Shown here: piece by piece, positions 1-8,418 of the stretch | How the letters are laid out: the number at the start of each line of letters is the position of its first letter | Position numbering within the stretch: the stretch's first letter is position 1 | From: Sphingobacteriales bacterium 44-61 | Lineage (GTDB): Bacteria > Bacteroidota > Bacteroidia > Chitinophagales > Chitinophagaceae | Direction: 5' to 3' | DNA: 64,000 nucleotides | NCBI GenBank assembly: GCA_001898405.1 | Contig: MKTW01000001.1 | Location: 558,001-622,000, forward strand | Notes under the pieces: generated by a model | What the model was told of the DNA's origin: nothing | Databases searched by the model: none | The model's input: the letters and a program-made list of their open reading frames with translations, nothing else | Translations under genes and position numbers: made by a program

Positions 1-33
1 AGATACAAAAAGTTTAAAAAATTCCTAATATTT

Positions 34-867
34 ATGCCTGAACTCAAAGCAATTGCGTCACAAATCCGCCGCGATATCGTGCGAATGGTACATGGAGCCA
101 GCAGTGGACACCCTGGTGGATCATTAGGTTGTGCAGATTTCCTGACCGCCCTGTATTTCCAGGTGATGAAACATGACCCGGAATTCAATATGAACGCAAC
201 AAATGAGGATGTATTCTTCCTCTCGAACGGGCATATTTCACCCGTATTTTATTCCGTATTGGCCCGTTCAGGGTATTTTGATATCAAAGAACTCGCAACC
301 TTCCGTAAGATCAATTCAAGGTTACAGGGCCACCCTGCTACACATGAACACCTCCCAGGTGTGCGTATCGCCAGCGGTTCACTCGGCCAGGGCATGAGCG
401 TTGCTATCGGCGCAGCACTTACAAAAAAGCTCAACAAAGAGTCTAACCTGGTTTTCTCTCTTCATGGAGACGGAGAACTGGATGAAGGCCAGATTTGGGA
501 AGCCGCCATGTTTGCAGCACACCACAAAGTAGACAACCTCATTTCAACGATCGACTGGAATGGCCAGCAGATCGATGGACCAACCGATCGAGTGATGAGC
601 CTTGGCAATATCCGCCAGAAATTCGATGCTTTTGGCTGGGCTACCCTTGAAATGAATGGCAATGATATGGATGATGTGATCGCCTCACTGGATAAGGCCA
701 AATCAATGACCGGCAAGGGAAAACCAATTGCCATCATGATGCATACTGTGATGGGCAAAGGCGTTGATTTCATGGAAAATGACCATAACTGGCATGGTGT
801 TGCTCCCAATGATGAACAGTTGGCAAAAGCACTGGCACAATTGCCCGAGACCCTTGGGGATTATTAA
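34..867 (+). CDS. Transketolase, N-terminal (TPP-binding) subunit
   Basis: This is the thiamine-diphosphate-binding half of a split transketolase (277 aa), which moves two-carbon ketol units in the non-oxidative pentose phosphate pathway in the cytosol. Visible family features are the N-terminal SSGHPGGSLG segment, GSLGQGMSVAIGAA, and the TPP/Mg motif HGDGELDEGQ followed by DWNGQQIDG. The C-terminal (pyrimidine-binding plus C-domain) half is normally a separate gene beside it, but a strong terminator follows the stop and the next gene is on the other strand. The partner must lie upstream of the window or elsewhere. The start gives the usual N-terminus of this subunit family. The call is secure, and only the partner is missing. 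Confidence 0.93.
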   Translation: MPELKAIASQIRRDIVRMVHGASSGHPGGSLGCADFLTALYFQVMKHDPEFNMNATNEDVFFLSNGHISPVFYSVLARSGYFDIKELATFRKINSRLQGHPATHEHLPGVRIASGSLGQGMSVAIGAALTKKLNKESNLVFSLHGDGELDEGQIWEAAMFAAHHKVDNLISTIDWNGQQIDGPTDRVMSLGNIRQKFDAFGWATLEMNGNDMDDVIASLDKAKSMTGKGKPIAIMMHTVMGKGVDFMENDHNWHGVAPNDEQLAKALAQLPETLGDY

Positions 868-880
868 GACCAAAACGATT

Positions 881-927
881 CTTATAACAAAAAGGCCTTC
901 TGGATCAGAAGGCCTTTTTGTTATAAG
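881..927. terminator. Bidirectional intrinsic terminator
   Basis: A perfect inverted repeat has 21-bp arms (881-901 and 907-927) around a 5-nt loop. The arms carry A-rich and T-rich outer ends, so the hairpin can work on either strand. It lies between the convergent transketolase and LolC/E-type permease genes. Confidence 0.92.
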
Positions 928-933
928 ATATTA

Positions 934-2157
934 TTAGTCTGTCCGAAGGGAAAACTCCTGCCCCGCCGCTTTCCTCGAAGGGAACCAGGATGCCAGCATG
1001 GCGATCAGGAAAACGGTGCCGCTGACCAGCAGAAAATCAGCAAACCTGGGTTTTACAGGAAAATAATTGATCAGGAAGGAACCGCCTTTAAGTGGTATCA
1101 GGTGATAATTGATCTGCAGGATGATGATGATATAAGCCAGCAACATACCTGTGATAGTACCCATCAGCGCCAGCAATAATCCTTCGCTCATAAATATCCG
1201 CTGAATAAAAGAACGGTTGGCGCCAAGCGCCTGCAACACACCGATATCTTTTTGTTTTTCCAGCACCAGCATCGTCAATGCACCAACCATATTAAAAGCA
1301 GCTACCACCATAATGAGGCTCAACACACCATAAATGATCCAACGCTCCATGTTCATGACAGAGTATAATCCCTGGTTTTGCTGATAACGCGTTTGCACCA
1401 GGTAGCCGGAAGCAAATATTTTTTGTACCTGTGGCTGAATAAGTTCAGCGCTGGCGGGGTCATTGAGCGTGATCTCCACTCCACTGTATTCATCAGCGCC
1501 CAGCCTCAACGCCCTTTTGGCAAAAGCGAGATTGGTAATGCCATATTTGTTATCGAAATCCTGCTGGATCAAAAAAGCTGAGGCACTGCGGATGGAATCA
1601 TTACTGATATCATTCAGCGGGTCGATCTGTTCGGTATTGCTTTTACGGGGAAGATATATTTTGAGAATAAAAATATTCCTGTCGGCCTGGATGCCTAAAG
1701 CGCCTTCTATACCGCCACCCAGGATCAGTTTGGGTTCACTTTCCGTCCCCAGGTCATATTCTCCCCTTACAATATGATCGGCCACCCCGGTCACATACCT
1801 GTAATTATCATCCACGCCTTTAAGCTGGATCACCGATTGATTGTCGCCGTTTTGCACCAGTGCTTTTTCTTCCACCACCAGCGAAAAATTCTTAACACCT
1901 TTTATTCCCCTCAGTTGTTGCAGTTGCTCCTGCGTAACAGTAATATTCTTACCGCTGGCAGGCAATACTTTCAGATCGGTATAAAATGAAGAATAAAGCG
2001 ATTTCACCAGGTCTTCAAATCCATTGAACACGCTTAATACCAGGATCAGCGCAGCCGTGCCGATCACAATAGCCAGGATGCTGATCCAGGCAATGACATT
2101 GATGGCATTGGTAGATTTCTTCGCTTTAAAATAACGCCAGGCAAAAAGAAAATTCAA
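934..2157 (-). CDS. LolC/LolE-family ABC transporter permease (FtsX fold)
   Basis: A 407-residue inner-membrane permease of the MacB/FtsX superfamily. One N-terminal membrane helix (about residues 20-45, after FAWRYFKAKKS) is followed by a large periplasmic domain. Three C-terminal helices (about 275-300, 325-350, 370-392) complete it. Length and the N-terminal pattern match LolC/LolE, which release outer-membrane lipoproteins from the inner membrane with the ATPase LolD. No ATPase gene is adjacent. The gene follows rbfA on the same strand after about 100 bp that contain an intergenic repeat. The lipoprotein-release role is inferred from family resemblance; another FtsX-type exporter is possible. 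Confidence 0.85.
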   Translation of the reverse strand: MNFLFAWRYFKAKKSTNAINVIAWISILAIVIGTAALILVLSVFNGFEDLVKSLYSSFYTDLKVLPASGKNITVTQEQLQQLRGIKGVKNFSLVVEEKALVQNGDNQSVIQLKGVDDNYRYVTGVADHIVRGEYDLGTESEPKLILGGGIEGALGIQADRNIFILKIYLPRKSNTEQIDPLNDISNDSIRSASAFLIQQDFDNKYGITNLAFAKRALRLGADEYSGVEITLNDPASAELIQPQVQKIFASGYLVQTRYQQNQGLYSVMNMERWIIYGVLSLIMVVAAFNMVGALTMLVLEKQKDIGVLQALGANRSFIQRIFMSEGLLLALMGTITGMLLAYIIIILQINYHLIPLKGGSFLINYFPVKPRFADFLLVSGTVFLIAMLASWFPSRKAAGQEFSLRTD

Positions 2158-2194
2158 GGGATGCTAATTAAAATTACAATTATAGGCGGCTCAT

Positions 2195-2261
2195 CATTCG
2201 CGCCATCCGCGCCAATTCATCTGTTTCTCCAGTTCTAAACGACCCATTCGCATCATTCGTG
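2195..2261. repeat. Intergenic 9-nt-period repeat (CATTCGCGC family)
   Basis: The sequence CATTCGCGCCATCCGCGCC (2195-2213) and a second tract, CATTCGCATCATTCGTG (2245-2261), bracket a spacer. The element fills most of the gap between rbfA and the permease gene and ends at the rbfA stop codon. Relatives occur at 12439-12463, 17932-17945, 18084-18101 and 18138-18156. Confidence 0.6.
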
Positions 2262-2624
2262 TTACTCCTTCTTTTCTTCGTTGATCTTCTTGAATAACTC
2301 TTCCATTTTGAATACATGATCCAATGTATCGTCTTTGAAAAACTTCAGCACCGGAATATTCCGCAGTTGATGGCGCACTTTTGCAGAAAGCTCTTTTTTT
2401 ATTTCATGATGGCGGTCTTCAATTTTCTTCAGGGCATCATCCACATCTTTTACCTGGAAAAAACTAAGATAAAACCTGGCTTCCAGCAGATCAGGCGTCA
2501 CTTTTACGGATGATATGGATACCATACCGCCATTCAGCATGCTCAATCCCAGCCGTTGAAAAATAAGGTTCATTTCTTCATTCAGCAGGCCGGCGATCTG
2601 TTTCTGTCTTTTTCCTTCTTCCAT
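2262..2624 (-). CDS. rbfA: Ribosome-binding factor A
   Basis: RbfA binds the 30S subunit and helps mature the 5' end of 16S rRNA. The protein is about 120 residues, the usual size, and carries the family core with KRQKQIAGLLNEEM near the start, a KH-like alpha-beta segment and SAKVRHQLRNIPVLKFFKDD, which matches the RxPxLxFxxD region of RbfA. A longer reading frame begins 39 nt upstream, but the start at 2624 gives the standard N-terminus MEEGKRQKQIAG. The gene runs in the same direction as the LolC/E-like permease downstream. Confidence 0.92.
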   Translation of the reverse strand: MEEGKRQKQIAGLLNEEMNLIFQRLGLSMLNGGMVSISSVKVTPDLLEARFYLSFFQVKDVDDALKKIEDRHHEIKKELSAKVRHQLRNIPVLKFFKDDTLDHVFKMEELFKKINEEKKE

Positions 2625-2719
2625 AATAAATATATAATTTATGGGCTGCCCATCCCAAAACATGCGGCAGACGCGGTAAAATTACTTACTTTGCCCCGTT
2701 TAAGCGACTTATAAGACGA

Positions 2720-4537
2720 ATGAAAAAATATTCCCGGATTTTTGGGTACTTAAGAAAACACAGGGGCAAGCTTGCGCTCTATTTTCTTTGTACGATCCTG
2801 GCCACGCTTTTCGGAGTTATATCAATCGGAATGCTTATCCCTTTTTTCGGGCTGATATTTGATACCGGGCAGGCAACTGGAGCAGATGTAGTGAAATCAA
2901 ACGCACTGGGCTCTTTTATCAGCAATTTCCTGGAAGGTATTATTCAAAAAGGAGGTGCCAACGGTAAAATAAATGGGCTAACCACTATTTGCCTGATGAT
3001 CATTATTGCCACCATCCTGAAAAACACTTTCATCTATCTTTCCAACCGCATTTCCGTTCCTGTGCGCAGCATGATCATAACCCAACTGCGTGGTGATCTT
3101 TACGATAAGATCTTACGGCTTCCGATCGGCTATTTCACAGAAAAAAGAAAAGGCGATATCATCTCAAGAATGACCAATGATATTGCTGAAATCGAAGGTT
3201 CTGTTGTCGGCACTTTTGATGGACTTATCAAAGACCCGCTTACAGTATTGGGCTACCTGATATTCCTGGTAATTATCTCACCTCAACTTTCTTTATTCCT
3301 TTTGATCCTGTTGCCAATAACTGGTTTGCTCATCGGCCGTGTAAGCCGGAAACTGAAACGCCAATCACAGGACGCAGCTATTAAACTGGGGGAAAGCCTT
3401 TCTATTCTTGATGAAACACTGGGAGGCTTAAGGGTCATTAAAGCATTTCTGGCTGAAAAGCTTCTTAGTACACGCTTTCATTCCGTTAACGACGAGCTGT
3501 TCAAAGTGCGGAAAAAAATGGGCGCCCGGAGAGACCTGGCCTCCCCGCTTACTGAAGTACTGGGAGTAATGGTGCTGAGTACGATCCTGTATTTCGGCGG
3601 CCGGTTGGTGCTGGGTGATCAGGGCCTTGAAGCAAAAGAACTGATCGCTTATATCGCTTCATTTGCCATGCTGATCAATCCTGCTAAAAATATTTCCACT
3701 GCATTCTTTAATATACAACGCGGAGCTGCCGCCTTGGTGCGCGTGGAAGAAGTATTGAAAGCGCCTGTGGTAGTAGACGAGAACCCCAATGGCATCCAGC
3801 TAAGCTCTTTCAATGAGAAGATCGAATTCCGCGATGTAGTGTTCTCTTATGATGATGCCATCATCTTAAACCAGGTAAATCTCATTATCAATAAAGGTAA
3901 AACCATTGCATTGGTAGGCTCTTCCGGCGCCGGCAAATCAACCCTGGCCGACCTGGTGCCCCGTTTTCATGATGTAACAGGAGGTGAGGTTTTAATAGAC
4001 GGAATTAATATCAAGGATTATTCTCTTCATTCCATCCGCAGCCTCATGAGCATTGTAACACAGGAACCGATACTGTTCAATGATACCATTGCCAATAATA
4101 TTGCGCTCGGTACTCCCAATGCTACCGAAGAAGAGGTTATCCGTGCGGCAAAGATCGCCAATGCTCACGATTTCATCATGCAGAAAGAGGAAGGCTATCA
4201 AACCAATATCGGCGACAGGGGCAGCAAATTGAGCGGAGGTGAAAGGCAACGTCTTACTATTGCAAGAGCAGTTTTAAAGAATCCACCGATACTTATCCTC
4301 GATGAAGCTACTTCTTCACTGGACACAGAAAGTGAAAGACTGGTACAGGATGCGATCAACAACATGATGCAAAACCGAACCAGCATTGTGATCGCCCACC
4401 GGTTGAGCACAATCCGCCATGCAGATGAGATCATTGTGCTGCAAAGAGGAAAGATCGTGGAAAGAGGAAATCACGAAGAGCTGATTGCACTGAATGGGTT
4501 TTATAAGAAGTTGGTAGAAATGCAGGAGGTGAAATGA
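2720..4537 (+). CDS. ABC exporter, MsbA-like (fused permease and ATPase)
   Basis: A 605-residue half-transporter with an N-terminal transmembrane domain of about six helices (residues 15-330) and a C-terminal nucleotide-binding domain. The ATPase shows Walker A GSSGAGKST (about 400), signature LSGGERQR (about 504), Walker B ILILDEAT (about 523) and the H-loop histidine in IVIAHRLST. Homodimers of this architecture flip lipids such as lipid A core, or export peptides and drugs. MsbA is a reasonable guess because the window carries lpx genes, but the substrate cannot be read from sequence. The promoter may be the element TTACTTTG at 2686-2693, one base off the Bacteroidota consensus. Confidence 0.88.
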   Translation: MKKYSRIFGYLRKHRGKLALYFLCTILATLFGVISIGMLIPFFGLIFDTGQATGADVVKSNALGSFISNFLEGIIQKGGANGKINGLTTICLMIIIATILKNTFIYLSNRISVPVRSMIITQLRGDLYDKILRLPIGYFTEKRKGDIISRMTNDIAEIEGSVVGTFDGLIKDPLTVLGYLIFLVIISPQLSLFLLILLPITGLLIGRVSRKLKRQSQDAAIKLGESLSILDETLGGLRVIKAFLAEKLLSTRFHSVNDELFKVRKKMGARRDLASPLTEVLGVMVLSTILYFGGRLVLGDQGLEAKELIAYIASFAMLINPAKNISTAFFNIQRGAAALVRVEEVLKAPVVVDENPNGIQLSSFNEKIEFRDVVFSYDDAIILNQVNLIINKGKTIALVGSSGAGKSTLADLVPRFHDVTGGEVLIDGINIKDYSLHSIRSLMSIVTQEPILFNDTIANNIALGTPNATEEEVIRAAKIANAHDFIMQKEEGYQTNIGDRGSKLSGGERQRLTIARAVLKNPPILILDEATSSLDTESERLVQDAINNMMQNRTSIVIAHRLSTIRHADEIIVLQRGKIVERGNHEELIALNGFYKKLVEMQEVK

Positions 4538-4597
4538 GACAGGTAAACCCCTCTTTGTGATTATAAAATCAAACTATTTATCGGGCAGCATCCATCT

Positions 4598-5032
4598 TTA
4601 GGGGCTTTCCGTAACGTACAAGTAAATAGCTTTTACTTCCCTGTCTGAAATAGCAGGAAATTTCAGATGCGGAGTTTTCGTTCCAAACTTTTCCATTAAT
4701 CTTTTAATGTATTCCTCTTCCCGGAACATTTCCGGCGCTCTCAGATATTGAGCTATTTTTTCAGTACTACTCCAAAAATCATTTTGGATCGAAGCAATCA
4801 ATCTATCTCCATCATTTTTATGTATAGGGTGGCAAACCGTACATTTCGCCCAAAAAACTGTTTTTCCTTCTATGAACAGTTCTTCATCCATCCCCGCCTT
4901 ATCATGAGAAAGTACATTTTCCTGTTCCGGTGCAACAGATTGTATAGAGCTTAATTTCCGGATCAATAAATAACCTATTGCGGCAAGCCCAAGAATTAAG
5001 GCCGCATGCAGTATATGTTTTTGTTGCCCCAC
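4598..5032 (-). CDS. Membrane-anchored c-type cytochrome, single heme
   Basis: A 144-residue protein with an N-terminal hydrophobic helix (about residues 8-26, probably an uncleaved anchor) and a periplasmic cytochrome c domain. The heme site is CTVCH (about residue 63). The methionines in the C-terminal half (EMFREEEY, RLMEKFG) are candidates for the distal ligand. It probably carries electrons in the periplasm. It lies 39 nt downstream of the acyl-CoA dehydrogenase gene on the same strand, which may be simple co-transcription. The specific redox partner is unknown. Confidence 0.82.
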   Translation of the reverse strand: MGQQKHILHAALILGLAAIGYLLIRKLSSIQSVAPEQENVLSHDKAGMDEELFIEGKTVFWAKCTVCHPIHKNDGDRLIASIQNDFWSSTEKIAQYLRAPEMFREEEYIKRLMEKFGTKTPHLKFPAISDREVKAIYLYVTESP

Positions 5033-5071
5033 CTGGCAAATTTATCGGAGAATGGCCTGACTCCAAACAGA

Positions 5072-6214
5072 TCAACCCCTCAATACCTCTCTTGAAATAA
5101 CCAATTTCTGGATTTCTGATGTTCCCTCTCCTATCGTACACAATTTCGCATCGCGATAAAATTTCTCTACGGGAAAATCTTTAGTATAGCCATAACCGCC
5201 AAAGACCTGCACTGCATCATTGGCTACTTTCACAGCCACTTCGCTGGCATAGTATTTCGCCATAGCCGCTTCTTTGGTTACGGGTTGTTTACGGTTCTTC
5301 AGGTCGCAGGCACGCAGGATAAGCATTTCCGCTGCAGCAATTTCGGTAGCCATATCCGCCAGTTTGAATGAGATGCCCTGGAAATTGGCAATGGGTTGAT
5401 CAAACTGATGGCGTTCCTTGGAGTATTGTATGGCAGCTTCATAAGCTCCCTTCGCAATGCCCAGGGAAAGGGATGCGATAGATATTCTTCCTCCATCCAG
5501 CACTTTCATCGCTTGTTTGAAGCCATCTCCTACTTCACCGAGGCGGTTGCTGTCGGGTATGCGGCAATTATCAAAGACCATTTCGGCTGTTTCGCTGGCT
5601 CGCATGCCCAGCTTATTTTCTTTTTTACCGGCGCCAAAGCCCTTGGTACCTTTCTCTACTACAAAAGCGGTGGAATTATTCTTTGTACGCGGTTCGCCTG
5701 TGCGACAGATCACGACGGCCACTTCGCCGCTTTTGCCATGCGTGATCCAGTTTTTTGTACCATTGATGACCCACTCATCGCCGTCTTTGACAGCAGTGCA
5801 TTTCATGTTGCCTGCATCGCTACCGGTGTTGGCTTCAGTCAATCCCCATGCGCCGATCCATTCTGCAGTAGCCAGTTTGGGTAAATACTTTCTTTTCTGC
5901 TCTTCATTGCCAAATGAAAGGATATGCCCGCTGCAAAGGGAATTGTGCGCTGCGAGACTTAACCCGATAGAACCGCAAACTTTCGCGATCTCTTCTATCA
6001 CGGTTTTATATTCCACATAGCCCAGGCCTGCACCGCCATATTCTTCCGGTACCAGCACGCCCATCAATCCGAGTCTTCCCATTTCCCGGAAGACTTCCAC
6101 AGGAAATTCCTGTTTTTCGTCCCAATCCATTACATGTGGTTTAATGTACTGTCTGGCAAATTCACGGGTAGTTTGCTGTACCTGTTCAGTAATTTCGGAA
6201 ACCTTGAAATCCAT
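5072..6214 (-). CDS. Acyl-CoA dehydrogenase
   Basis: This 380-residue flavoenzyme of the short/medium-chain acyl-CoA dehydrogenase family introduces the alpha-beta double bond into acyl-CoA, passing electrons to electron-transfer flavoprotein. The FAD-binding signatures WGLTEANTGSDAG and WVINGTKNWITHG are present. The C-terminal GEGTSEIQKL contains the glutamate that acts as base in many family members. FGGYGYTKDFPVEKFYRDAK is typical of butyryl-CoA or branched-chain enzymes. Length is normal. Chain-length preference cannot be set. The 5' region holds two inverted repeats (6242-6285 and 6358-6371) that could be regulatory. Confidence 0.92.
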   Translation of the reverse strand: MDFKVSEITEQVQQTTREFARQYIKPHVMDWDEKQEFPVEVFREMGRLGLMGVLVPEEYGGAGLGYVEYKTVIEEIAKVCGSIGLSLAAHNSLCSGHILSFGNEEQKRKYLPKLATAEWIGAWGLTEANTGSDAGNMKCTAVKDGDEWVINGTKNWITHGKSGEVAVVICRTGEPRTKNNSTAFVVEKGTKGFGAGKKENKLGMRASETAEMVFDNCRIPDSNRLGEVGDGFKQAMKVLDGGRISIASLSLGIAKGAYEAAIQYSKERHQFDQPIANFQGISFKLADMATEIAAAEMLILRACDLKNRKQPVTKEAAMAKYYASEVAVKVANDAVQVFGGYGYTKDFPVEKFYRDAKLCTIGEGTSEIQKLVISREVLRG

Positions 6215-6241
6215 ATATGTTTGATCTTTTTAAGTCAAAAA

Positions 6242-6285
6242 GATGTGCCACCATCCCATTAACAATATCCGGGAAGATGGCACAT
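6242..6285. repeat. Imperfect inverted repeat upstream of the acyl-CoA dehydrogenase gene
   Basis: Arms at about 6243-6257 and 6271-6285 (ATGTGCCACCATCCC and GGGAAGATGGCACAT) match at 13 of 15 positions around a 13-nt loop. It starts about 30 nt upstream of the ATG, so it would fold in the leader. No T-run follows it. Confidence 0.45.
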
Positions 6286-6357
6286 TGGACGAGGTCGCCC
6301 CTCAGTGTTTCAGGCAATCGATAGAAGCCGGTGCAAGATATGGATTTTTGGCGAAAA

Positions 6358-6371
6358 CTAACAATCGTTAG
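6358..6371. promoter_or_regulatory. Operator-like palindrome CTAAC-N4-GTTAG
   Basis: CTAACAATCGTTAG is a 5+5 palindrome with a 4-nt centre, followed by a second palindrome, CGTTAATTTAACG. It lies about 145 bp upstream of the acyl-CoA dehydrogenase start. The form resembles sites bound by dimeric TetR-like repressors that control fatty-acid genes, but no such regulator is encoded nearby and this is only an inference. Confidence 0.25.
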
Positions 6372-6429
6372 CGTTAATTTAACGGGGCTTTTATCCAGCT
6401 CTTTTTAATACCGGCATTTCCGACGAAAC

Positions 6430-7002
6430 TCAACCCAGTGATTTCAGGTTTTTAAGCTGGGCATCATACCGGGTTACCTTTTTTATGCCCGATATTTCTT
6501 CCTTGATTTTGGTTACTTCTTCTGTGAGGTTTTCCAACTTAAGCTTGATTTCTTTGAATCCACTCATTGTATACTTTTCGAGAGCATCTACCCTGTTCTC
6601 TAACTTGTCAACTTTGATCTCCAACAGATCAACTTTAGTTTCTAGCCGGTCAACTTTCTTTTCTAACTTATCAACTTTGCTCTCTACCCGGTCAACTTTG
6701 TTCTCCAACAGATCGACCTTGCTCTCTAACCGATCAACTTTGTTCTCCAACCGGTCAAATTTACTCTCTAACACATCGACCTTACTTTCAAGTAGATCGA
6801 CTTTATTCGCCACCTGGTCAACCTTTGAATGTATAGAATTGATTTCCTGATTTACTATTTGGATATTATGATTAACCTTGGTAAACTGAGTATCAATCTC
6901 TGTAAACCCGTTATCAATCTTGTTAAACCCAGTATCAATAAGGCCAAATAAGTCTCTTAACAACTTTTCCGGATAAGTGGATGCTTCGTTTTCTTGTTTC
7001 AT
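6430..7002 (-). CDS. Heptad-repeat coiled-coil protein
   Basis: A 190-residue protein of unknown function. Residues about 57-145 are an almost unbroken run of about a dozen heptads of the form K-V-D-x-L-E-x, with V and L at the a and d core positions, as expected for a long parallel coiled coil. Shorter related repeats (FNKIDNGFTEIDTQF) precede it and a charged tail with KLENLTEEVTKIKEEI follows. There is no signal peptide or membrane helix, so it is probably cytosolic. The gene stands alone, with a 16-nt hairpin (7036-7051) upstream. Similar heptad proteins occur in phage and bacterial genomes without assigned roles, and I do not assign one. Confidence 0.75.
   Translation of the reverse strand: MKQENEASTYPEKLLRDLFGLIDTGFNKIDNGFTEIDTQFTKVNHNIQIVNQEINSIHSKVDQVANKVDLLESKVDVLESKFDRLENKVDRLESKVDLLENKVDRVESKVDKLEKKVDRLETKVDLLEIKVDKLENRVDALEKYTMSGFKEIKLKLENLTEEVTKIKEEISGIKKVTRYDAQLKNLKSLG
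6565..6835 (-). repeat. 21-bp tandem coding repeats (about 12 units)
   Basis: The heptads of the coiled-coil gene are also a DNA repeat. Units of about 21 bp recur with variants of GGTCAACTTTGTTCTCCAAC on the plus strand. The units are alike enough at DNA level to suggest growth by slippage or recombination. Confidence 0.8.
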
Positions 7003-7035
7003 TTAGTATAAGGTTTAATAGTTTTTACATAATGA

Positions 7036-7051
7036 GATCCCTCAAGGGATC
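7036..7051. repeat. Short palindrome GATCCCT-CA-AGGGATC
   Basis: A 7-bp perfect inverted repeat with a 2-nt centre, 34-49 nt upstream of the coiled-coil gene start. It may be an operator or a leader hairpin. No function is shown. Confidence 0.35.
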
Positions 7052-7209
7052 GCTTGATTTGCTTATCATTCACAAATCCAAATTAGCTCAAAGAACAAAC
7101 AACCACCCTAACCAAAGACTAGTTTTTAAACGGTAAAAACTGTTTTTTTCCTGACGGACTTTGATGTTCTACCCTAATAATATTTCTGGAAAATGTTATA
7201 CTGCTGATT

Positions 7210-8028
7210 TTAGTTTCCCGGCAACTCTATCACCTGGTTATCATACGCCAGGTGCATACCCGCTGGCAACTCCGGTTCCACTTCTGCATGCTTGCCCAAT
7301 TGATGAGAAATATGCGTAAAACAAGCCCGTGGAATTTCCAACTCCTGCACTATCCCAATCGCTTCATCAATAGAAAAATGAGAAATATGTTTTTCCTTTC
7401 TCAGCGCATTCAACACCAGTACTTCCGATCCCCGGATCTTTTCTTTCGACTCCGGATCAATACGGTTCGCATCAGTGATATACGTGAATTTCCCAAAACG
7501 GAAACCCATTACCGGCATACGCAAATGCCATACAAGAATAGGAATGACAGGAATATCTCCTACAATGAACGGCTCCATTGTAATGGTATGCATATTCAGC
7601 TCCGGCAAACCGGGATACTTGGTATCGGAGAAGGCATAATAAAAATCGCGGCGCACAGCTTCCTCTGTCAGCGAATCAGCATATACATCAATCGGCTTCC
7701 CTGAAAAATAATTGAATGCCCGGATATCGTCCAGGCCGGCAAGATGGTCCTTATGCGGATGGGTGAAAATGACAGCATCAAGGGATTTCACCTGTTGACG
7801 CAGCATCTGGTATCGGAAATCGGGACCTGTGTCAACCACGAGGCGGGTCCGGGACGATTCCACCATGATGCTTGATCGCAGTCTTTTATCCCTTTTATCT
7901 GGCGAAGAACAAACCTCGCAGCCGCAGGCTACCATGGGAACACCGCTGCTGGTGCCAGTACCAAGGAAAGTTATTTTAAGCGAGGGATAAGACACGCGTA
8001 AAAATAAGAAACTGTGAGCAAGGCTCAA
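7210..8028 (-). CDS. MBL-fold metal-dependent hydrolase, PhnP-like
   Basis: A 272-residue metallo-beta-lactamase-fold enzyme. It starts with FLGTGTSSGVPM and has the metal-binding THPHKDHLAGLDD (HxHxDH) motif. The cysteines of CGCEVCSS sit where PhnP phosphodiesterases bind a structural zinc. Later metal ligands are probably in VVDTGPDFRYQ, ITDANRID and CFTHISHQ. PhnP-type enzymes cleave cyclic phosphodiesters, but no phosphonate genes are nearby, so the substrate is unknown. Its start overlaps the stop of the small upstream gene by 4 nt, so the two are translationally coupled. Confidence 0.83.
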   Translation of the reverse strand: MSLAHSFLFLRVSYPSLKITFLGTGTSSGVPMVACGCEVCSSPDKRDKRLRSSIMVESSRTRLVVDTGPDFRYQMLRQQVKSLDAVIFTHPHKDHLAGLDDIRAFNYFSGKPIDVYADSLTEEAVRRDFYYAFSDTKYPGLPELNMHTITMEPFIVGDIPVIPILVWHLRMPVMGFRFGKFTYITDANRIDPESKEKIRGSEVLVLNALRKEKHISHFSIDEAIGIVQELEIPRACFTHISHQLGKHAEVEPELPAGMHLAYDNQVIELPGN

Positions 8029-8348
8029 TCTTCTTTCTCTTTATCCGCGGTTTCCAGGTTGGAAACAATCTCCAGATAAAGCTTCCGTGCATCATCAGGT
8101 AATAATTCAGTCCGGATATCCAGTTGGGGAATAAGGTCCAGCAAGGTATTGATCCGGCCTTCTATCTGAAGGAATTTGTTCAACACCACCACCCTTTTCT
8201 GTTCAAGAATGCAATAACCGCTTTGAAAAGTGCCTCTCTCATACCTCAAAACATATCCAGCATGCTCAGGGATGGCTTCCAGTTTATCAAGAGTGGATTG
8301 TGTATACTTTATCATATTCAAGAGATCAGTGATATTGGTCAATGACAT
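8025..8348 (-). CDS. Small conserved hypothetical protein, coupled to the PhnP-like hydrolase
   Basis: About 107 residues, soluble and probably cytosolic. The central GYVLRYERGTFQSGYCILEQ followed by KRVVVLNKFLQIEGRINTLL looks like a compact conserved alpha-beta domain found in other Bacteroidota. I do not know its function. The start is uncertain: methionines at 8360, 8348 and 8315 are possible. A promoter-like TATTTTTG (minus strand, 8350-8357) would favour 8348 or 8315. It overlaps the downstream hydrolase gene by 4 nt, suggesting joint use. Confidence 0.65.
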   Translation of the reverse strand: MSLTNITDLLNMIKYTQSTLDKLEAIPEHAGYVLRYERGTFQSGYCILEQKRVVVLNKFLQIEGRINTLLDLIPQLDIRTELLPDDARKLYLEIVSNLETADKEKED

Positions 8349-8418
8349 ACAAAAATACAAACACCTTGAGGAGGAACAGAATAAGCTAACCCTAAGTTTT
8401 CCACAGTAAAGACCAGGC

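Noticed and set aside
6565-6835. CRISPR array
   Set aside because: The 21-bp repeats have no unique spacers and lie inside an intact coiled-coil gene.
6485-6850. Low-complexity plus-strand frame of 121 codons
   Set aside because: It is the antisense of the heptad repeats and has no sensible composition.
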